Source of the DNA: an uncultured Lachnospiraceae bacterium
GTDB lineage: Bacteria > Bacillota > Clostridia > Lachnospirales > Lachnospiraceae
Length of the DNA: 11,742 nucleotides
Assembly: GCA_902783395.1 (NCBI GenBank)
Contig: CACZRA010000073.1
Coordinates: 1 to 11,742, forward strand
Reading direction: 5' to 3'
Part shown: positions 1 to 7,740 of the stretch, one piece after another
Layout of the letters: each line of letters opens with the position of its first letter
Position numbering within the stretch: position 1 is the first letter of the stretch
The notes under the pieces: model-generated
What the model was told of the DNA's origin: nothing
Seen by the model: the letters and a program-made list of their open reading frames with translations, nothing else
The model's database searches: none
Made by a program: the position numbers and the translations under genes

Positions 1-720
1 ATCATCAGGGTTACCGTATCTTGAGGTGGGAGCGTAATAGCCGGTAACCTGATATCCCCAGGATCCGTCGAAGGGGTGCTCGGCTATACCCATCAGCTCA
101 ATATGCGTAAAAGGCATATCCTTCAAGTATTCACATATCCTGTCGGCAAATTCCCTGTATGAATAAAAGCCGTCATTTTCGTCTGTCGGATGCTTCATCC
201 AGGAACCGATATGGCATTCATATATCGCCATGGGTTCCTTATTCATGTCCTTCTTTGCGCGTTCTTTCATCCATTTACTGTCCTTCCACGCAAAGTGTGA
301 GAGATCAAAGGTTCTTGATGCGGTCCCCGGCCTTTCCTCAGCAAATCCGGCGTATGGATCGGCTTTATACAGTCCTTCTCCTGAAGCGCTTACTATATAA
401 TACTTATACATTGCGCCTTCTTTTACATCCGGAATAAATTTTGTCCAGACACCGATCTCATTATCACAGACCATGGCATCCGCGCCGGTATCCCATCCGT
501 TAAATTCTCCGGTCACAGCCACATATTTCGCATGGGGAGCCCATACGGCAAAAAAATACCCTTCTTTTCCATCCTCTGCGGAGGGGTGGGCGCCAAGTTT
601 TTTATATATATCATAATGCACTCCCTGTCCGAAGAAGTAGGCGTCATCTTTGCTGAAAAACATTTTTTCCGCTGCCGCATGCTTTGTTTTTGTTTTAGGA
701 TTTTTCTTCTTTTCCGCCAT
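1..720 (-). CDS. glgB: 1,4-alpha-glucan branching enzyme, N-terminal part (cut by window edge)
   Basis: GlgB forms alpha-1,6 branches in glycogen in the cytoplasm. The visible 240 residues start with a Lys-rich leader (about 1-20), followed by a CBM48-type beta-sandwich (about 28-120) with the LGAHP motif at 42-46 and VTGEFNGWD at 69-77. The GH13 barrel then begins with IYECHIGSW at 166-174, THIELMGIAEHP at 205-216 and the hallmark WGYQVTGYYAPTSRYG at 221-236. The catalytic Asp and Glu lie beyond the edge, so activity cannot be judged. Two in-frame ATGs are adjacent (723 and 720). The G6 run at 726-731 serves as Shine-Dalgarno and sits 2 bases from the first and 5 from the second, so I chose 720. 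It follows the TPR/AAA-like gene after about 22 bases and is probably co-transcribed with it. Confidence 0.93.
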   Translation of the reverse strand, partial: MAEKKKNPKTKTKHAAAEKMFFSKDDAYFFGQGVHYDIYKKLGAHPSAEDGKEGYFFAVWAPHAKYVAVTGEFNGWDTGADAMVCDNEIGVWTKFIPDVKEGAMYKYYIVSASGEGLYKADPYAGFAEERPGTASRTFDLSHFAWKDSKWMKERAKKDMNKEPMAIYECHIGSWMKHPTDENDGFYSYREFADRICEYLKDMPFTHIELMGIAEHPFDGSWGYQVTGYYAPTSRYGNPDD

Positions 721-725
721 CATAT

Positions 726-731
726 CCCCCC
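726..731 (-). promoter_or_regulatory. G-only ribosome binding site of glgB
   Basis: On the minus strand GGGGGG lies 5 bases before the ATG at 720. A G run can pair with CCUCC of the anti-Shine-Dalgarno through one G-U pair. Its spacing favours the second of two adjacent ATG codons. Confidence 0.55.
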
Positions 732-742
732 ATAAGGATTGT

Positions 743-3511
743 TTACTTCACAAAATCTTTTTCCCTGAGAACTATCATATCCTCATCGTTATACCGCTTC
801 CCGAACAGAACATCTCCCAGATGCTTCAGGTTTTTCTTGTTTACTTTTTTTATCGCTGCATCTATTATATGCTCTACTTCGTCAGATGTCACGACATGAT
901 CTGCCGTCTGTCTTTCATCTATTCTCTGATAAAGAGCAAGCACAGCCATGTCATCCAGGGTATATCCCTTATCCATGGCATAGCTCTTTGCGTGATCGAC
1001 AAGGTAGTCATTACTGAGGGTAGGGATGTCAACCAGAACATCAAACACTTTGTCAAAGTCGTTATACTCGCTAAGATCCTTTGCTCCTCCCTTGGAATCC
1101 TCAAGGATCACGAGGATGTCGATCTCTTCTCCTGATGGCTTCTCTTCCGCAAGCGTTGTTAAGAGGGCATTCATGGCGTCATCGGAAAGCCGGCCCGCTC
1201 CTTCAATGATCAGCACATTTCCCGCAAGAGCCTTGACCGATTTTGCGACATCCTTATTGTTAAATGTATCCGCATCGATGGCCGCGGCCTTTATCTCCCC
1301 CTTTGACTCCTTCTCGCCCATATCCCGGACTATCGCCTGGATCAGCTCCATACGGGCTGCATGTTCGCTCCCGATGATCAGGACATTTCCGTGAGAAGCC
1401 TCCATTGACATCCTGTCTTCTGCCTCTTTAAGCTGCGGCGGCAATCCCTTTATATTTAAGAAGCTGTCAAAAACTGACGGCAACTCTACTGTTTCATAGG
1501 TTACAAAATGAGGTTTTTTCCTGTCAGGTTCAGCTGCCGGTTCAGGCTCCGGTACTTTCTTTACGGTCTCTTCTTTCGGTTCCTCATCTTCTTCAGGCTC
1601 TGTTTCCTCTCCATAGGTATCTTCCGGAACTTCAGCCTCTTCATATGAAAGATCGGTCTCCGGTTCGTCCATAGAAGGCTCATCCTTCCCGGATGAATCT
1701 ATCTTTGACTCAAGCGCCGCGGAAATATCGGAAACACCGGTTTCTTCCGTCTGCTCTTCATTTCCTTTTTCCTTTTCTTCTTTTTCTTCCACGGTCGTCC
1801 GGAGTTCATATCCCGGAAGAACCTTTGCCAAAGGCCTTGATAACTCATTTGTCTGTTCAAGGGATCTCTGCTTTGCGGCTTTTATCCGTTTCTCTTTTGC
1901 CTCCTCCTGCAGTTTGTCCCACTCTTCCAGTACACTCTGTATATCCATCTGGCCGGTTATCTGCTTCTCATCCACCGGCTCTTCATCCGGTACGTTGAGC
2001 TGCATCTGACCATCCATTTCCTGCGAGATATAATTTCTAAAAGGATCAGACATGGGATCCTTCTCCGTCATTTCATCCGGGACCGAACGGGACGGTTCGG
2101 AGACCGGTCCAGTTTGTTTCTCTGCCGGTTCGATTTTGGGAGCAGTCTCTGCCTTCATCGGACGGGTATCGCTTTCAGCTTTCAGCTCGGTAAGCTCCCT
2201 GTCGGGCTCTGCGACCCTGTCCGGCAGCTTTTCTTCCTTCTCCCTTAAGGGTTCTCCGGTCTCTTCCTGCAGCTTTTCCATGTTTTCCCGAAGCTCAGCC
2301 TGCAGATTCATCGTACTGAACTTATCAAGGTTCACGGATATTTCCTGCTGCGCTATAGCTCCCGTCTGGGATATGGCGTCTTTTATTTCCTTAATATCCT
2401 CTTTTTCGTCCGGTAAATCTAGATCAAAGGGGATCTTATCCGTTTTCTGGTCAGCTGTTTCATTATCAGGCACCGGCTCTGGAAGCTTCTGCTGTTCAGG
2501 TTCGGAAACAGGAGACTCGTTATTTTCCGTCTGAGGCAGGGATTTGTTTATTTTGGGAAGAATGTTGGTCTCCCTTGACATTATGGACGGTCCGGTTAGT
2601 TTTTCCGCCATCCTTATCGTAGGCTCCATGGAAGGGTCTACCTTCTTAACTTCAATTTTCAGACCCTGCGGATCCTGATCGGTCTCACCCAGCTGGGATA
2701 ACTGAGCAAGATCATCCTGCCCGGTCATATCCTTACGGTAATCCGGCTCTGCCGCACCAAGCCTGTCCTCCGCATCTCCCGTACTGAATCCGTCTCCTAT
2801 TACGGGAGTAGTATCCATATAGACAGGAGCGGTATCCGTTTTATGCTTCTTCTGATATAAGACTTCCTCGTCATCTATTCCCTGATCTGCGTTTGCGATC
2901 TTCTGTTCTTCTTCATATGAAAGCTGCTCATGCTCCCTTTTCAGCTTAAGAGCCTTTATTACCACAGGACCCGTAACGAACCACAGGGCAATCTCATTGC
3001 AGCACTCTACGCACTTATCACCTTTTCCTGTCAGGTGGTACAGGTATGCCAGTTCATAGGCCCATCTGCCGTCAAAATCACCGAAATGCTTGCTCTTAAA
3101 TTCCTCCAGCAGCTCTATCCGTTCATAATAATCCGCATCCGTAGCCTTCAGAAGACGGTATTGTAATATGTAGCGTCCCGGATCCTTAGGGGCAAATCTG
3201 GAAAACTCTTTCATGAAACGGACGGCTATACCGAACTGTCCCATTTTTATTGCCAGCTCGCACAGATCATATACTATTTTTCTTTTTATGGGATCTTCCG
3301 GGTTTTTTTCATACGCCAGATTTAATACGGCAAGCGAATCATCGTATCTCTTATTTATCTTATATACTTCACTGACCATCCTCAGAGTACGGATGCTTTT
3401 TTCCTGTCGCCAGTCTATGGTATCGGCAATCTCCTGCGCGTCAAGATACTCTCCCTTTTTTATGCAGGCTACTATCTGATTCACTCTGACTTTTTTTTCG
3501 TACTTATCCAA
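743..3511 (-). CDS. TPR protein with long acidic linker and degenerate AAA+-like C-terminal domain
   Basis: A 922-residue soluble protein with no signal peptide or membrane segment; function unknown. Residues about 10-195 are paired helices of TPR type, for example YKINKRYDDSLAVLNLAYEKNP. Residues about 200-665 are a Glu/Pro/Lys-rich, probably disordered linker, broken by short helical stretches, among them KQITGQMDIQSVLEEWDKL at 516-534. Residues about 675-922 resemble the C-terminal AAA+ fold of the CbxX/SpoVK type, but the Walker A position reads GSEHAARM (714-721), the Walker B position LIIEG (767-771) and the sensor-1 strand DILVILEDS (798-806). ATP hydrolysis therefore looks unlikely. 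The start is TTG at 3511, with GAGG 9 bases upstream; the next Met is residue 45. From memory, similar uncharacterised proteins with an equally degenerate domain occur across Lachnospiraceae. It lies between ksgA and glgB. Confidence 0.9.
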   Translation of the reverse strand: MDKYEKKVRVNQIVACIKKGEYLDAQEIADTIDWRQEKSIRTLRMVSEVYKINKRYDDSLAVLNLAYEKNPEDPIKRKIVYDLCELAIKMGQFGIAVRFMKEFSRFAPKDPGRYILQYRLLKATDADYYERIELLEEFKSKHFGDFDGRWAYELAYLYHLTGKGDKCVECCNEIALWFVTGPVVIKALKLKREHEQLSYEEEQKIANADQGIDDEEVLYQKKHKTDTAPVYMDTTPVIGDGFSTGDAEDRLGAAEPDYRKDMTGQDDLAQLSQLGETDQDPQGLKIEVKKVDPSMEPTIRMAEKLTGPSIMSRETNILPKINKSLPQTENNESPVSEPEQQKLPEPVPDNETADQKTDKIPFDLDLPDEKEDIKEIKDAISQTGAIAQQEISVNLDKFSTMNLQAELRENMEKLQEETGEPLREKEEKLPDRVAEPDRELTELKAESDTRPMKAETAPKIEPAEKQTGPVSEPSRSVPDEMTEKDPMSDPFRNYISQEMDGQMQLNVPDEEPVDEKQITGQMDIQSVLEEWDKLQEEAKEKRIKAAKQRSLEQTNELSRPLAKVLPGYELRTTVEEKEEKEKGNEEQTEETGVSDISAALESKIDSSGKDEPSMDEPETDLSYEEAEVPEDTYGEETEPEEDEEPKEETVKKVPEPEPAAEPDRKKPHFVTYETVELPSVFDSFLNIKGLPPQLKEAEDRMSMEASHGNVLIIGSEHAARMELIQAIVRDMGEKESKGEIKAAAIDADTFNNKDVAKSVKALAGNVLIIEGAGRLSDDAMNALLTTLAEEKPSGEEIDILVILEDSKGGAKDLSEYNDFDKVFDVLVDIPTLSNDYLVDHAKSYAMDKGYTLDDMAVLALYQRIDERQTADHVVTSDEVEHIIDAAIKKVNKKNLKHLGDVLFGKRYNDEDMIVLREKDFVK

Positions 3512-3520
3512 AGTTTTGTG

Positions 3521-3524
3521 CCTC
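3521..3524 (-). promoter_or_regulatory. Ribosome binding site supporting a TTG start
   Basis: GAGG on the minus strand lies 9 bases before TTG at 3511. It supports the TTG start of the TPR/AAA-like gene; there is no ATG in frame before codon 45. Confidence 0.6.
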
Positions 3525-3594
3525 TGATGCGGTGATCCCGATTTACGGGCTTACCGGTTCTGAATTATACTGCTCTCCCCTGTACAATCTATAT

Positions 3595-3624
3595 ATTGTA
3601 TCATAAAAATACTGTTCACTACAA
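3595..3624 (-). promoter_or_regulatory. Promoter candidate for the TPR/AAA-like gene and glgB
   Basis: On the minus strand TTGTAG (3624-3619) is followed by an 18-base spacer and TACAAT (3600-3595), preceded by TG one base upstream (extended -10). Transcription would start near 3588 and give a leader of about 75 bases. A second -10-like TATAAT occurs at 3569-3564 but has no good -35. The element sits in the 124-base gap after ksgA, where I see no convincing terminator, so it may be an internal promoter. Confidence 0.45.
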
Positions 3625-3635
3625 TATCTTGCCTG

Positions 3636-4484
3636 TCATTCCGAAAGAATATCGGCAAGGCGGGCAAATTGCTCCAGCGACAGCTCTTCTCCTCTTGCGG
3701 TCCCCTTTGCACCTGTCAATACTATGGCCTCCGTAAGTCTTTCCTTTGGAATATCAAGCTTTTCATATCCCGAAAGAGCATTGACCAGAGTTTTTCTTCT
3801 CTGGTTAAAAGCCCCTCTTATCAAAGAAAACATCAGAGCTTCATTCTTTACCGGCACCTCAGGCTTTTCCGGGACATCCATATGTACTATAACGGAATCC
3901 ACCTTTGGTGAAGGAATAAAAGAGCTCGCCGGTATCGTCCGTATGATCGCGGGATCGGTATAATAATTAACCGCAAGAGTAAGAGCTCCGTAGCTTTTAT
4001 TACAGGGTTTTGCTGTCATCCTTTCCCCGACTTCCTTCTGAACCATTACGGTTATGGATCTGCAGGGGATATGCGATTCCAAAAGGGACATGATAACGGG
4101 AGTAGTGATATAATACGGAAGATTAGCCACTATCCTGAAAGGTCTGCCCTTCATCAGTGAGACAATATCCGTCTTTAATATATCCCCGTTTATTATCTCG
4201 ATATTGTCATATCTGCTCAGGGTCTCCTTCAGTACGGGAATAAGCTTCTTATCTGCCTCTACAGCGCACACCCTTCCTGCCGATTCCGCAAGATACTCGG
4301 TAAGTGTACCCAATCCCGGTCCTATCTCCAGTACATCTTCTTCCTTCGTAAGCCGGGAAACCCTTACTATATCCTCCAGTACGGTACGGTCCGTAATAAA
4401 ATTCTGTCCGAACCTTTTACTGGCCGTAAAGCCGTATCTGCTCAGTATGGCTTTGGTATTATCTACTAAACGCTCTGATCTCAT
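3636..4484 (-). CDS. ksgA: 16S rRNA (adenine1518-N6/adenine1519-N6)-dimethyltransferase
   Basis: KsgA/RsmA uses S-adenosylmethionine to dimethylate two adjacent adenines in the 3'-terminal hairpin of 16S rRNA, a late step of small-subunit assembly. The 282 residues match the family length. Visible motifs are KRFGQNF at 23-29, the SAM-binding EIGPGLGT at 53-60, acidic E76 in AVEAD for the ribose, D101 in NGDIL, the catalytic NLPY at 121-124, QKEVGERM at 129-136, the FIPSPKVDSVIV segment at 189-200 and the conserved FNQRRKTL at 226-233. All key residues are present. Its ATG overlaps the tatD stop as ATGA (4484-4481), and no strong Shine-Dalgarno precedes it, so translation is probably coupled to tatD. 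Loss of KsgA is known to give kasugamycin resistance. Confidence 0.97.
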   Translation of the reverse strand: MRSERLVDNTKAILSRYGFTASKRFGQNFITDRTVLEDIVRVSRLTKEEDVLEIGPGLGTLTEYLAESAGRVCAVEADKKLIPVLKETLSRYDNIEIINGDILKTDIVSLMKGRPFRIVANLPYYITTPVIMSLLESHIPCRSITVMVQKEVGERMTAKPCNKSYGALTLAVNYYTDPAIIRTIPASSFIPSPKVDSVIVHMDVPEKPEVPVKNEALMFSLIRGAFNQRRKTLVNALSGYEKLDIPKERLTEAIVLTGAKGTARGEELSLEQFARLADILSE

Positions 4485-5263
4485 ATAAAACCGTACAGCC
4501 TGAGCGCTGTATCATATGTGACCTTTTCCACTTCCTCCTCCGATATGTCCTTTATCTCCGCTACAGCCTTTATGACATATTTCAGGTTAACCGATGAATT
4601 TCTCTCTCCCCTGAAGGGTTCCGGAGAAAGATAAGGACAGTCCGTTTCCAAAACCATCCTGTCGAGGGGGATATCTTTTACTGTTTCCTTAAGTTTTCTG
4701 CCGTTTTTATAGGTCACCACACCGCCGACACCGATAACAAATCCGAGGCGGATATATTTTCGGGCCTCCTCTGCTGAATATGAAAAGCAGTGAATAACAC
4801 CGTTTATCCGTTCTTCTTTTCCTGTATAGCGCTCGTTGATGATCCTCATCGTGTCAGAAGCTGCGTCTCTGGAGTGTACGATCACCGGGAGTTCCAGTTC
4901 TTTTGCGAGATCTATCTGCCGGATAAAGGCTGCGCTCTGCTCATTTACGTCATAACCCTCATAATGATAATCAAGCCCTATCTCGCCTATAGCCCTTATC
5001 TTCGGATTATTAATTACAAGCCGTTTTATCACGTCAACTGTATCCTCCGACATATCCCTTATCTCCGAAGGATGCAGTCCCAATGCCCCGTAAACATTCC
5101 GGTATTCTCCCGTTAACTCATTTGTAGTCTTTAATGAAGCAAAATCTGAGGCAACGTTCATTACTTTATCGACACCGGCTGCAGGCAGCCGGCTGCTCAG
5201 AAGCTCCCTTCTGTCCGCGTCAAATCTGCTGTCATCATAATGGGCATGGGTTTCAAAGATCAT
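4481..5263 (-). CDS. tatD: TatD-family metal-dependent DNase
   Basis: A TIM-barrel hydrolase of the amidohydrolase superfamily; characterised members are metal-dependent DNases or 3'-5' exonucleases. The 260 residues carry the metal ligands expected for the family: H6 and H8 in THAH, E94 in AIGEIGLDY, H130 in PVIVHSRDA, H158 in GVIHCFS and D208 in LETDCPYLSPEP, followed by the family signature PFRGERNSS. The gene overlaps its upstream neighbour by 4 bases (ATGA at 5263-5260) and ksgA downstream in the same way. No good Shine-Dalgarno lies directly before the ATG, which fits translational coupling. A tatD-ksgA pairing is common in Firmicutes. The physiological substrate in this organism cannot be told from sequence. 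Confidence 0.95.
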   Translation of the reverse strand: MIFETHAHYDDSRFDADRRELLSSRLPAAGVDKVMNVASDFASLKTTNELTGEYRNVYGALGLHPSEIRDMSEDTVDVIKRLVINNPKIRAIGEIGLDYHYEGYDVNEQSAAFIRQIDLAKELELPVIVHSRDAASDTMRIINERYTGKEERINGVIHCFSYSAEEARKYIRLGFVIGVGGVVTYKNGRKLKETVKDIPLDRMVLETDCPYLSPEPFRGERNSSVNLKYVIKAVAEIKDISEEEVEKVTYDTALRLYGFI

Positions 5264-6468
5264 TTTTTGTGTTCTGCCGCAGACTCCGCTTGTGAAGGAT
5301 CTTCCGCTTCATCTGCTTTTTCCCTCACGCTTTTCGCTTTTTTCTTTTCCTTCCTGCGTTCAAGATTAAGCAGTATGGCCTCCTTGTATATGATATCCGA
5401 TATCGCTGCAAACGGGATCGCAAGAAGGATTCCCGCTATACCGAACATACGGCCCAGTACAATAATTGAAATGAGTATCCACAAAGAAGATACTCCCAAT
5501 GTGTTTCCGAACAATCTGGGTTTTATTATATATCCGTCAAGTGTCTGCAGAACCGCCGTAAAAATCAAAAACCAAAGTGCATACCACGGATTAACAAACA
5601 CCAGGAAAAACGCTCCGATCACAGCTCCTATCAGGGGACCGAAGGTAGGAGCGAGATTGGTGACACCGACTATTACGGAAATAAGAGCCGCATAATCCAT
5701 CCCTGCCAGAATCATGAAAAGAAAGTTTACGATCCCGACAATAACTCCGTCCAGAACATCTCCGGCTATATATCTGATAAGGATCTCGTTGCATCTTTTC
5801 CAGAAAGCCGATATCTCGGCATAATATTTCTCGGAAAAAAGACCCTGCAGCAGTCTCCTCCAGCCCTTTTGGATCCTTTCCTTATCACAGAGCATATATA
5901 TGGCGAGAATGAATGACATAACCGTATTTACCACCATTTTTCCCGCATTTAATGAAGAATTCACAATATGTCCGAGATTTTTTTGTATATAGGACGCTAT
6001 ATTTTCTATTGTTTTATCCAGGATATTGGTAATGCTTGAAATATCAATAAAGCCCTTCTCGGAATCAAGACTAATTTCATTCAGAAAGGCCTGCAGGCTG
6101 TTGGCATACGAATCAAAATTGGAAAAAAAGGTTCCCAAAGATTTTACAACCTGCGGTACCAGCGCAAACATGAATATAACCAGAGTAAGTATTACCAGGA
6201 TGATCGTTATCCATACCGCAACAAGCCGTCTTATAGCCGGCTTCTCCCTTAGGCCGTACAGCTGCTTTTCAAACAGCTTGCAGAGTGGATCCAGGATATA
6301 GGCCATTATCATACCGATCAGTACGGGAGAGATAAATCCTATGAAATACCTTATACCGATAAAAAGATAGTGTATGTGACTGGCCAGCAGATAGAACAAG
6401 ACGATCACACACCCTGCCAGAGCATAAGGTATCCATTTCTGATCCTTAAAATAGTTATTAATCTTCAT
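5260..6468 (-). CDS. AI-2E family transporter (YdiK/PerM type membrane protein)
   Basis: A 402-residue integral membrane protein of the AI-2E transporter family, which contains autoinducer-2 exporters and ion or solute antiporters; the substrate here is unknown. Hydrophobic segments lie at about 13-31, 33-58, 82-104, 180-194, 241-290 (two segments), 295-310 and 325-357. The region at 115-175 is the usual extracytoplasmic stretch between helices 3 and 4. The family core appears as NLAPTFGPLIGAVIGA at 271-286 and the DGYIIKPRLFG segment at 311-321. The C-terminal tail (370-402) is charged, Lys/Glu-rich and cytoplasmic. The ATG at 6468 has AAGGAAG about 9 bases upstream. It is the first gene of the minus-strand block and its stop overlaps the start of tatD. 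Confidence 0.93.
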   Translation of the reverse strand: MKINNYFKDQKWIPYALAGCVIVLFYLLASHIHYLFIGIRYFIGFISPVLIGMIMAYILDPLCKLFEKQLYGLREKPAIRRLVAVWITIILVILTLVIFMFALVPQVVKSLGTFFSNFDSYANSLQAFLNEISLDSEKGFIDISSITNILDKTIENIASYIQKNLGHIVNSSLNAGKMVVNTVMSFILAIYMLCDKERIQKGWRRLLQGLFSEKYYAEISAFWKRCNEILIRYIAGDVLDGVIVGIVNFLFMILAGMDYAALISVIVGVTNLAPTFGPLIGAVIGAFFLVFVNPWYALWFLIFTAVLQTLDGYIIKPRLFGNTLGVSSLWILISIIVLGRMFGIAGILLAIPFAAISDIIYKEAILLNLERRKEKKKAKSVREKADEAEDPSQAESAAEHKK

Positions 6469-6505
6469 ATCCGGAAACTTCCTTTCCTGTCAGCATTATC
6501 TGTTT

Positions 6506-6514
6506 ATTCTACCA
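6506..6514 (-). promoter_or_regulatory. Extended -10 promoter candidate for the AI-2E/tatD/ksgA block
   Basis: On the minus strand TGGTAGAAT (6514-6506) is an extended -10 with no clear -35 at 16-18 bases. Transcription would start near 6499, about 30 bases before the AI-2E ATG, a normal leader length. It is the best minus-strand candidate in the intergenic region. Confidence 0.35.
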
Positions 6515-6634
6515 TATACATAAGCAGGCGCATAGTATCATTGTTTTACCTTAAACAGCTTCCTTTCCACATTTTCCGTAATCTGACCGTTTACCGAAAG
6601 CATTAAAGCATGGACAATCATTATATGATTAAGT

Positions 6635-6698
6635 CGCCAAAAGTACTGAAGCACTATTTTGATACAACGCCCAAAGTCAGACTTTTGGCGTTTGTATC
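6635..6698. repeat. Three-arm inverted-repeat cluster upstream of the radical-SAM-like gene
   Basis: CGCCAAAAGT at 6635-6644 is perfectly complementary to ACTTTTGGCG at 6681-6690. The same right arm also pairs with a second left arm at 6661-6678 (GATACAACGCCCAAAGTC), and that pairing extends through TTTGTATC up to 6698, with one mismatch and one extra base. The two pairings exclude each other in RNA. In DNA the three copies of a CGCCMAAAGT half-site are two direct, 33 bases apart, and one inverted. No U run follows on either strand, so this is not an ordinary terminator. It ends 22 bases before the ATG at 6721. An operator or a 5'-leader switch are both possible; neither is proven. Confidence 0.6.
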
Positions 6699-6720
6699 AT
6701 AATATACAGAAAGAGGCGGT

Positions 6721-7740
6721 ATGGATAAAAAGAACTTTTCAAGAGTATTGATAGAGACGGTCGTTGACCGGGGTATACGGGATGTCACCGATGATCCAAA
6801 AAGGTCACTGAGGCGTCTTGCCGATATGGGCAAGCAGTTTTCTGAGGGCCGTTTTCAAAAGGCTTCTTTCGGTCATATTACCAATCTTCTGAAAAATGAT
6901 GACAGTCCCTATTATGAAATGCTGGAGGATTTTCTTGCCGCCGTGGATCATAAATCCATTAAGACCTTCGGCCTCAATATGGGTTACGACAGTTGGACCT
7001 ACGGAGCCCGGCTGATAAGACGCGAATCAGAAAAAAGAGGGTATATGCTGCCCTGGGTTGTACAGATCCATTATGATAAAGACCCCATATGCCGCCTCAA
7101 AGCCAAAGATATAGACGGGATAATAAACCGTCTTTCTCCTCTGGGTGTAAATACATACGTGATAATAAAAGAACACGGCATGCCGGATGACTCTGAGCTT
7201 GTCCGGATTTTTTCCGATCATCCCGAATGCGCCTTTTTTCTTTTTATCAATGACGCACAGATTTCAAAGGAGCATGCAGAAAAAATAAAGGAAACAGGAA
7301 ATGCCGTTATTTCCATAAATATAGAAGCAGAGAATGCTGAATCAGTCTGTTTTATGCTCCGTAAAATGAAAGCTTTATACGTGATCCACTATAGATACGG
7401 AGCAGATGAAGTCGAGCGTTTCTCAGACGACGAATACATCAATTCCTGGCTTTCCTACGGAAGCGCTTTTATCTTCCTGATACAGAAGGACAGCGATAAG
7501 GGGCTTGCCGGAAAATTCGCAAAAAACAGCAGGATGCAACAGGAATATCCCATTTTAGTCTGGGATGTATACTCTGATATACGGCTGGTAAATGAAATGA
7601 TATCCGATATGCCTTTTATTTTTGAGATCTCATCGGAGGGAGATATAATCTATCCTGCCGGTTCGGATATCAACATACTCGATACCGACATCATCGAGGC
7701 GCTTAAGTTGACAGCTCCTCCCTTTCTGCCTCCTTCATAA
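6721..7740 (+). CDS. Radical-SAM-like protein lacking the iron-sulfur cysteines; function unknown
   Basis: A 339-residue soluble protein. From memory, its order of motifs follows a Clostridia radical-SAM family: an N-terminal helical part (DPKRSLRRLADMGKQFSEGR at 25-44, SPYYEML at 62-68, TFGLNMGYDSWTYGARLIR at 82-100), then PW at 111-112 and the core barrel. The cluster-binding CX3CX2C loop is absent: the chain runs from PWVVQIHYDKDPIC to KDIDGII at 129-135 with only C124. The later strands match the fold: LGVNTYVI at 141-148, with EHGMP at 151-155 where GGEP is expected, AFFLFINDAQISKEHAEKI at 171-189 where the usual TNGTLI strand lies, and AVISINIEA at 195-203. The C-terminal FEISSEGDIIYPAGSDINI (301-319) matches a segment that normally carries a Cys. 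The ATG at 6721 has AAGAGG 4 bases upstream. It overlaps the tetR-type gene tail-to-tail by 38 bases. Confidence 0.85.
   Translation: MDKKNFSRVLIETVVDRGIRDVTDDPKRSLRRLADMGKQFSEGRFQKASFGHITNLLKNDDSPYYEMLEDFLAAVDHKSIKTFGLNMGYDSWTYGARLIRRESEKRGYMLPWVVQIHYDKDPICRLKAKDIDGIINRLSPLGVNTYVIIKEHGMPDDSELVRIFSDHPECAFFLFINDAQISKEHAEKIKETGNAVISINIEAENAESVCFMLRKMKALYVIHYRYGADEVERFSDDEYINSWLSYGSAFIFLIQKDSDKGLAGKFAKNSRMQQEYPILVWDVYSDIRLVNEMISDMPFIFEISSEGDIIYPAGSDINILDTDIIEALKLTAPPFLPPS

Larger units (their letters stand above)
6469..6720. other. Divergent intergenic region of 252 bases
   Basis: This separates the minus-strand AI-2E block from the plus-strand radical-SAM-like gene. It holds the minus-strand -10 candidate near 6510, a small palindrome AATCAT-TAT-ATGATT at 6616-6630, and the three-arm inverted-repeat cluster at 6635-6698. 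I find no convincing plus-strand promoter; -10-like hexamers near 6695-6709 lack a matching -35. No open reading frame or tRNA is supported here. Confidence 0.6.

Noticed and set aside
159..437. Plus-strand open frame of 92 codons
   Set aside because: Antisense to glgB, whose family motifs are continuous through this stretch.
650..1135. Plus-strand open frame of 161 codons
   Set aside because: It lies antisense to the 3' end of the TPR/AAA-like gene, has no ribosome binding site and shows no domain pattern.
2052..2534. Plus-strand Ser-rich open frame of 160 codons
   Set aside because: It mirrors the Glu/Lys/Pro-rich linker on the other strand; the Ser bias is a by-product of those codons.
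6661..6698. Intrinsic terminator reading of the 6661-6698 hairpin
   Set aside because: No T run follows on either strand, and no gene ends here.
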